From: Acetivibrio ethanolgignens
GTDB taxonomy: Bacteria > Bacillota > Clostridia > Lachnospirales > Lachnospiraceae
Direction: 5' to 3'
Assembly: GCF_001461035.1 (NCBI RefSeq)
Contig: NZ_LNAM01000013.1
Coordinates: 1-64,000 of the forward strand
DNA: 64,000 nucleotides
The position numbers were made by a program, and so were the translations under genes. This document shows, in pieces, positions 59,617 to 64,000 of this stretch. The notes below the pieces were generated by a model. That model made no database searches. It was not told the DNA's origin and saw only the letters and a program-made list of their open reading frames with translations. Every line of letters begins with the position of its first letter. The first letter of the stretch is position 1.

Positions 59617-59717
59617 CCGTGCAGGTCGAAATGCAGAAAGACTGTGAGTTCCCTAGCCGAAAGATGAGCGCACTTGACTAGGGATACCTCTATCACCCAA
59701 TGCACTCGACCTCACGG
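59617..59717 (-). ncRNA. Candidate structured 5' leader RNA
   Basis: CCGTG-C-AGGTCGA (59617-59629) pairs with TCGACCT-CACGG (59706-59717), broken only by a bulged C. Inside, CCCTAG (59651-59656) pairs with CTAGGG (59678-59683), and shorter helices are possible (GTGA/TCAC). The outer helix ends about 8 bases before the ribosome site of the 58952-59596 gene. I do not recognise a known riboswitch class. Could be a cis-regulatory RNA, attenuator or ribozyme. Confidence 0.5.
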
Positions 59718-59934
59718 CCTCCTGTGTTATTAATTGGTAATAGATGTATCCAGCCTTCGGACGTCACTCCAGCTATATACATATTTTTTATTTGAGCCTT
59801 GAAGACTCATATGGAGACACAATCACTTATGCCACCATATCGGTGTTCAAGGTACTATAACGATTTTGCTATCTACTTACTTATTCTCCATTTTTTCTTC
59901 CGTTTTCTTAAAAATGTCAGATTAAGTCGAAAAC

Positions 59935-60024
59935 AAAAAAATACCTCACAGAATCACACGAACATTAGAAATAAGAAATCTTATCTGATTTCCTATTTTC
60001 TGTAGTCCATGCGCTTCTGTGAGG
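59935..60024 (-). terminator. Large nested terminator hairpin
   Basis: CCTCACAGAA (59944-59953) pairs with TTCTGTGAGG (60015-60024), and an inner AGAAATAAGAAATC (59967-59980) pairs with GATTTCCTATTTTCT (59987-60001). On the minus strand TATTTTTTTG follows. It ends transcription of the Cys-rich small gene. Nothing else is visible at 59718-59934. Confidence 0.75.
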
Positions 60025-60050
60025 CATCCTCTACGAGTATGATATTAAGT

Positions 60051-60224
60051 TTAAGCAGCCGGCCTTCCGTAGACAATTAGGCTGTTCTTCTGTTTGCATT
60101 TATTTCTTGTAACAAGGTTAGGATCTTTCTTAACAGATTCCGCATCCACCTCACACAAACAGCATCCCGTTTTCTTGTGATAAGGACAATTCTTTTCCTG
60201 ACAATAAATTCTTGTAAATTCCAT
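60051..60224 (-). CDS. Cys-rich small protein
   Basis: This 57-residue protein starts MEFTRIYCQEKNCPYHKK and has seven Cys in the pattern C-x5-C-x7-CC-x-C plus one later, with a His, suggesting a zinc-binding or disulfide fold. ATG 60224 lies 7 bases after GGAGG; another ATG at 60230 is too close to the site. It is missed by length cut-offs but has its own ribosome site and terminator. Function unknown. Confidence 0.65.
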   Translation of the reverse strand: MEFTRIYCQEKNCPYHKKTGCCLCEVDAESVKKDPNLVTRNKCKQKNSLIVYGRPAA

Positions 60225-60250
60225 TTGCATTCCTCCAATACATTTATTTT

Positions 60251-60304
60251 AACAAAAAAAGCCGAGGCATGATGGATCTGTAAAATCCATCAACACCTCG
60301 GCTT
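60251..60304 (-). terminator. Strong rho-independent terminator
   Basis: On the minus strand AAGCCGAGG closes with CCTCGGCTT and an inner GATGGAT/ATCCATC stem, followed by TTTTTTT. It ends the leftward transcripts of the HTH and small genes at 60386-61563. The 60305-60385 spacer also contains imperfect inverted repeats (GTCAATC/GATTG). Confidence 0.9.
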
Positions 60305-60385
60305 GCCACGTTCACGAGCAGCACCGTCAAGTACAATCGAGCCTAGGATTGACTGATATGCACGCTCTCGGCATACCAAGTATTA

Positions 60386-60577
60386 TTACCTACTTAACTC
60401 TGGAACATTATCCAATTTTTCAACTGGACCTTTATATAAATCCTGCAATAATAAGTCACAGGTCTTAAACACCACTTCATTTCCTTTTTTATATAGGAGC
60501 CCTCTCACTCCATCTTTCTCTCCACGGTAACCAACTTTATGGTCTCCGATATATACAGCTGTCGGTTCTCTCTTCAT
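60386..60577 (-). CDS. Small protein downstream of the HTH regulator
   Basis: This 63-residue basic protein (MKREPTAVYIGDHKVGYRGEKDGVRGLLYKKGNEVVFKTCDLLLQDLYKG) looks like a compact beta fold. It lies 11 bases after the regulator stop in the same operon, with GGAGGATTTGA upstream of the ATG. Toxin, antitoxin or anti-repressor roles are possible but unsupported. Confidence 0.6.
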   Translation of the reverse strand: MKREPTAVYIGDHKVGYRGEKDGVRGLLYKKGNEVVFKTCDLLLQDLYKGPVEKLDNVPELSR

Positions 60578-60588
60578 TCAAATCCTCC

Positions 60589-61563
60589 CTATTCATCTTT
60601 ATTGTCTTTTTTCTTTTCGGAACTAATGTATTCCTCGACCAGTTCATCAAGCATTTCATCATACTCTTCCTCGCTAATTGGATTATCATCATCATCGAAA
60701 TACTGACCATCAAAGAATACCTGTCCTCGGTATCCATTAGTCCGCTTCAATGGAAATTCTGCTATTACCTTTCCTTCTTCCAAGTCTAAAAGAACTATTG
60801 ATGCTTCCATTGGAACTTTCAAATCTTTATACTTTTCAATCAAATAATCGTATTCTTCTTGTGAAGTATATACGAATGAGATTTTAGCTGGAAGTTCCAT
60901 CAGCTCTTCTTCAAATTCATAATCTTCTTTAGTTATCTGACTATACATTAGCGCATACATAGATATTCTCTCTATAAATCTCATTCCGATTCTAGGCAAC
61001 ATCATTCTATAATCACGTTCTCTTTCGATTCCGTGCTTTATAGCATTTATCTGCATTGAAGAATATCTCATAATCATATAATTAAATCCCCATAAATGGT
61101 TTTCTGGACGATTATAATCTTCAACAGCATCGCATTCTATAACTAAATCCATGCGAAGGGATAACATATCTTTATAACGAAATCTACCTTCTTCCATAAA
61201 TCGCCATGCACTCTTTCCTTTATTAGAAACGGCACGTACAATAATGCTTCCAAGTATATGACTCATTTCTCTCCAGTCATAATATGGAACTGATGTATCT
61301 TCTACTTCCTTATAGCCATTCGCAGCATATAAGTCTTCTTTTGTAATTCCCATCTCTGGTGTAATCATCTCGCCTAATCTAATAAGAGTATCTTCTGCGA
61401 CAGATCCTGTAACCTTAGCATTCAAGATTCTTGATGTAGTAGAAGGATTTACTTTTAATCTTGTAGCCATTTCTGACGCTGTCATATACCCTTTGATGAT
61501 CTGAGATATTCTTGCAAGTTCTTGTGGATTAACTTCTCCAACTTTAATAAGTTTTGTTCTCAT
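60589..61563 (-). CDS. HTH regulator with unknown sensor domain
   Basis: This 324-residue protein starts MRTKLIKVGEVNPQELARISQIIKGYMTASEMATRLKVNPSTTSRILNAKVTGSVAE, an XRE-like helix-turn-helix with an unusual spacing. The rest (about 95-320) is an unrecognised alpha/beta domain that may sense a ligand or protein, ending in an acidic tail. ATG 61563 follows GGAAGG. A consensus promoter with overlapping repeats precedes it, so it is probably strong and self-controlled. It could be a phage repressor or a stand-alone defence regulator. Confidence 0.75.
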   Translation of the reverse strand: MRTKLIKVGEVNPQELARISQIIKGYMTASEMATRLKVNPSTTSRILNAKVTGSVAEDTLIRLGEMITPEMGITKEDLYAANGYKEVEDTSVPYYDWREMSHILGSIIVRAVSNKGKSAWRFMEEGRFRYKDMLSLRMDLVIECDAVEDYNRPENHLWGFNYMIMRYSSMQINAIKHGIERERDYRMMLPRIGMRFIERISMYALMYSQITKEDYEFEEELMELPAKISFVYTSQEEYDYLIEKYKDLKVPMEASIVLLDLEEGKVIAEFPLKRTNGYRGQVFFDGQYFDDDDNPISEEEYDEMLDELVEEYISSEKKKDNKDE

Positions 61564-61590
61564 ATTGCATTCACCTTCCTTCAATTTTGT

Positions 61591-61642
61591 ATTATATTGC
61601 ATAGCAATTGTTTTGTCAATCCCTTATGCAATTTCTATGCAA
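61591..61642 (-). promoter_or_regulatory. Consensus sigma-A promoter with TTGCATA operators
   Basis: On the minus strand TTGACA (61619-61614) and TATAAT (61596-61591) are exactly 17 bases apart. TTGCATAG, TTGCATAA and a TATGCAA within the spacer form repeated half-sites, fitting autoregulation by the HTH protein. Confidence 0.85.
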
Positions 61643-61676
61643 CATTTATAAAACATCATGCAAAACGCAAACAAAA

Positions 61677-61726
61677 CGACCTGACAACAAAAGATACTCC
61701 TAAAAGTACCAATTGCTGCCAGGTCG
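61677..61726 (-). terminator. Terminator of the HsdR/GIY-YIG operon
   Basis: CGACCTG...CAGGTCG closes an imperfect hairpin of about 20 bp; TTTTG follows on the minus strand. A second short hairpin AGTCATG/CATGACT lies at 61738-61756. Together they fill most of the 61643-61834 gap. Confidence 0.7.
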
Positions 61727-61834
61727 GTAAAAAGGGAAAGTCATGCCGACCATGACTAACATATTTTATTACTGTTTAACACATATCAGGTAGCGAAGCT
61801 GATGGTTGTATTATATCGAACATTTGTTCTGTTG

Positions 61835-62698
61835 TCAATCATTTTTTGATTCAGCTGCCTCGATTTCCTTCAACGTAACACCTGCTGCATTTTTCCATGT
61901 CATAGGACCACTTACACTATATCCTGTAACAAAATCTGCTGCTGCCGATGAACTTGAAAATAAAATATCCTCAGTAGTAGTCCAATCTTTTACTTTATCA
62001 GACTCTACAATTTTCTTTCTTAATGCAATTGCACCTTTGCCAAGTGACTTCTCTGATATTTTTTCATTAATCACAGCACCAGCTAATAATACAAAACCTT
62101 CTGTTGTAACAAAGCCTTCTGCCCGTGTCCCTCCTGCACTCATATAAAGTTTTTCATTATCAATGCTTGTTGCCATATCATTTACAACCATAGGTTCAAG
62201 CACTTTGTATCCCAATGCATTAATAAGTATCTTGATATTATCAATAAATTCATTCATAGCCGCCGTCTGAGATTCCTTCAGAACAGTCTTGCCATATGTG
62301 TTTTTTGTAAGTACTGCATATCTCTTTGCAGCTCTAGCATCTGCCACAAGGCGATCCTCTAAATATCTGATGTGGGCCTTATTCAAATCACGCCCTATGA
62401 AAATTACAGCTGTTGTCCAGTAATACTTTTCCTTTTCGGCCGAATAGTCTCTTATATGTTGAACCAATCTTTCTTTAACATTCTCTGACTCTCCAATGTA
62501 AACTGAATCTGTATTATCCTCTTCTTTGCAGAACAAGAAATATATTCCTGGCTCTTTTATATCATCTCTTTTACAATCAGCCACCTCAATGCGAGGAATC
62601 TTTATAGCCTTACCATTCCAGTTAGATAATTCTGCAATAATTAAACTGTCAGCTGTACCATTTGCTAAAAATAACTCTATCGATTTTCCGTATCCCAT
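61835..62698 (-). CDS. GIY-YIG nuclease with DUF4357 domain
   Basis: This 287-residue protein starts MGYGKSIELFLANGTADSLIIAELSNWNGKAIKIP. A GIY-YIG domain (about 45-140) has GIYFLF, SVYIGESENVKERLVQH and EDRLVADA. The C-terminal part (about 190-285) matches DUF4357 (GFVLLAGAVI...KSLGKGAIALRKKIV...DILFSSSSAAADFVTG). Such proteins are often linked with type I restriction operons, as here, and may add a nuclease or regulatory step. GGAGGT precedes ATG 62698. It begins 13 bases after the HsdR stop. Confidence 0.85.
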   Translation of the reverse strand: MGYGKSIELFLANGTADSLIIAELSNWNGKAIKIPRIEVADCKRDDIKEPGIYFLFCKEEDNTDSVYIGESENVKERLVQHIRDYSAEKEKYYWTTAVIFIGRDLNKAHIRYLEDRLVADARAAKRYAVLTKNTYGKTVLKESQTAAMNEFIDNIKILINALGYKVLEPMVVNDMATSIDNEKLYMSAGGTRAEGFVTTEGFVLLAGAVINEKISEKSLGKGAIALRKKIVESDKVKDWTTTEDILFSSSSAAADFVTGYSVSGPMTWKNAAGVTLKEIEAAESKND

Positions 62699-62711
62699 AA
62701 CAACCTCCAGT

Positions 62712-63974
62712 TTATTCGTCCTTGGTAAACTTCGCAACTCCACCCACTCCGTAGAACTTATCAAAGTATGCCTTTAATCTATCAATTACCGTTTTCTTCT
62801 TATTGGCTCTGTTACCACCACCGAAACGGCTAACAGGAGGCATAATCTTATCAATATCTGTACCTACTGTTTTTACTTCGCCTTCACGGAATGCATTCTC
62901 AAGGAACTTACGAGTTTCTTCTTCTTTCAGTCTTTCTTCCTCGATAATGATTACCAATTCCTGCTCACGCATCTCTACAACATAATCGTGCCATTCAATC
63001 ATGACATCATCTACATCATTAATGCCGTTGATGAAAGCATCGATAAGGTCTTTTTTGCTACGCAGTTCTGGACTTGCTTCGATAGCCTTTTTAATTGTAA
63101 TAAGAATTTCCTTGTCTTCACAATGAGCATCATGGTACTTCTTCACAAGCATTAGAATATAATCAATATTGATTTCTATCTGCTTGATTAACTCTACCTC
63201 AAATACAATATCATCAACAATATCTGTACTTTCACCATTCTCTCTCTTGCGTTTCCATTCATCTCTTAAATCCTGGTAACGTCCAAGATAATCCTGTAAG
63301 TCACGCTCTGATAATAATTCCTTTTCTTTAAATTCATCAAAAGCAATGAGAAGGTTACGCATACGAAGAATGGATCCAAATAAAGCAATGAAATCTTTCT
63401 GATTCTGCTCACCTATAATCTGTGGCTCTGAAAGAGGGAACTTTCCTGTTAAGTCCTCAATCATATCAACATATCCCGGCATCTGCTTTCCATCTACAGA
63501 TTCATAGCCATAATAGTAATCCTTGAAACTCTGCATCAAGACGATGCCACCTGCGTTCTTATCTCCAAATAAGGAAATGGCAGAATCAACTCGCTTCTGA
63601 AGATTACGGAAGCATACCACATTACCAAATGTCTTTATACTATTTAAGATACGATTAGTTCTTGAGAATGCCTGAATAAGTCCATGCATCTTCAAGTTCT
63701 TATCTACCCATAATGTATTAAGTGTTGTTGCATCGAAACCTGTAAGGAACATATTTACAACGATGAGCATATCCAATTCCTTATTCTTCATACGAAGAGA
63801 TACATCCTTATAATAATTCTGGAACTTGTCCGATGATGTATCGTAATTGGTGTGGAACATCAAGTTATAATCCTGAATTGCTCCATCAAGGAAATCTCTC
63901 GCAGTCTGGTCAAGTGCTGATGTATCTTCTGGGTTCTCCTCATCAAGGATACCATCCTGTTCCTCTTCAGTCGG
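62712..63974 (-). pseudogene. hsdR: C-terminal part of type I restriction HsdR, frame interrupted
   Basis: The frame encodes the C-terminal half of an EcoR124-like HsdR: EEQDGILDEENPEDTSALDQTARDFLDGAIQDYN, then helicase motifs V/VI (LLIVVNMFLTGFD, QAFSRTNRI) and the helical tail ending DKFYGVGGVAKF. HsdR translocates on DNA and cuts it. A TGA at 63975-63977 interrupts the frame exactly where the family sequence should continue upstream. Either a one-base frameshift has inactivated the gene or the window edge holds a rearrangement or error. The N-terminal nuclease domain lies outside the window. Confidence 0.75.
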
Positions 63975-64000
63975 TCATTTTTTGCGGACAGTTCATACAT

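Noticed and set aside
59799-60005. Rightward 68-codon frame
   Set aside because: It overlaps the nested terminator hairpin, lacks a ribosome site and has random composition.
60305-60385. Small RNA gene before the 60251-60304 terminator
   Set aside because: Inverted repeats are present but imperfect, and I see no separate promoter; more likely a 3' untranslated region.

Overview
The window looks like a low-GC Clostridia chromosome, most likely Lachnospiraceae-like. Evidence: Gram-positive ribosome binding sites (AGGAGG), a consensus TTGACA/TATAAT promoter, small SHOCT-type proteins beside large serine recombinases, and an HK97-type siphophage gene set of the kind common in gut Firmicutes. Almost all of it is accessory DNA. 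I see no tRNA, rRNA or housekeeping operon.

Left island (about 0.1-11.3 kb, minus strand). A WYL-domain regulator, a small membrane protein, a dynamin-like GTPase, a 1217-residue HerA/FtsK-like ATPase with a long Thr/Ser-rich insert, a DNA/RNA nuclease toxin with its YezG-type immunity protein, an HExxH metalloprotease-like effector with a likely immunity partner, and an 18-residue-repeat protein form one tightly overlapping array. The two effectors share an N-terminal module of about 30 residues but have unrelated catalytic domains. I read this as an uncharacterised effector or conflict system. It is the most interesting locus here.

Second mobile module (11.3-16.7 kb). A RecA-like ATPase, a resolvase-fold protein that has lost its catalytic serine, an active-looking serine recombinase and two small proteins form an operon. 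A divergent XRE repressor faces it across palindromic operators.

Prophage (about 16.7-59 kb, possibly to 61.6 kb). Three overlapping serine-recombinase genes and a SHOCT protein sit at the left end. Leftward late genes follow: lysis, tail, tape measure, a tail-assembly chaperone with a -1 frameshift, head-tail connectors, capsid, ClpP-like protease, portal, terminase. Next comes an accessory cluster (amidoligase, gamma-glutamylcyclotransferase, DUF4314, DUF5049), two DNA methyltransferases, small terminase and HNH nuclease, then replication genes (SNF2 helicase, VRR-NUC, primase-helicase). From 53.3 kb the strand flips to a rightward early operon: small proteins, DUF2800, DUF2815, MetK and a family A DNA polymerase. 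One conserved promoter-like element precedes all three phage operons, a second motif precedes each accessory cassette, and a third is clustered like iterons near the primase.

Right end (59-64 kb). A conserved gene behind a structured leader, a Cys-rich small protein, an autoregulated HTH protein, a GIY-YIG/DUF4357 protein and the C-terminal half of a type I restriction HsdR subunit that runs toward the window edge. Its frame is interrupted by a stop 24 bases from the end.
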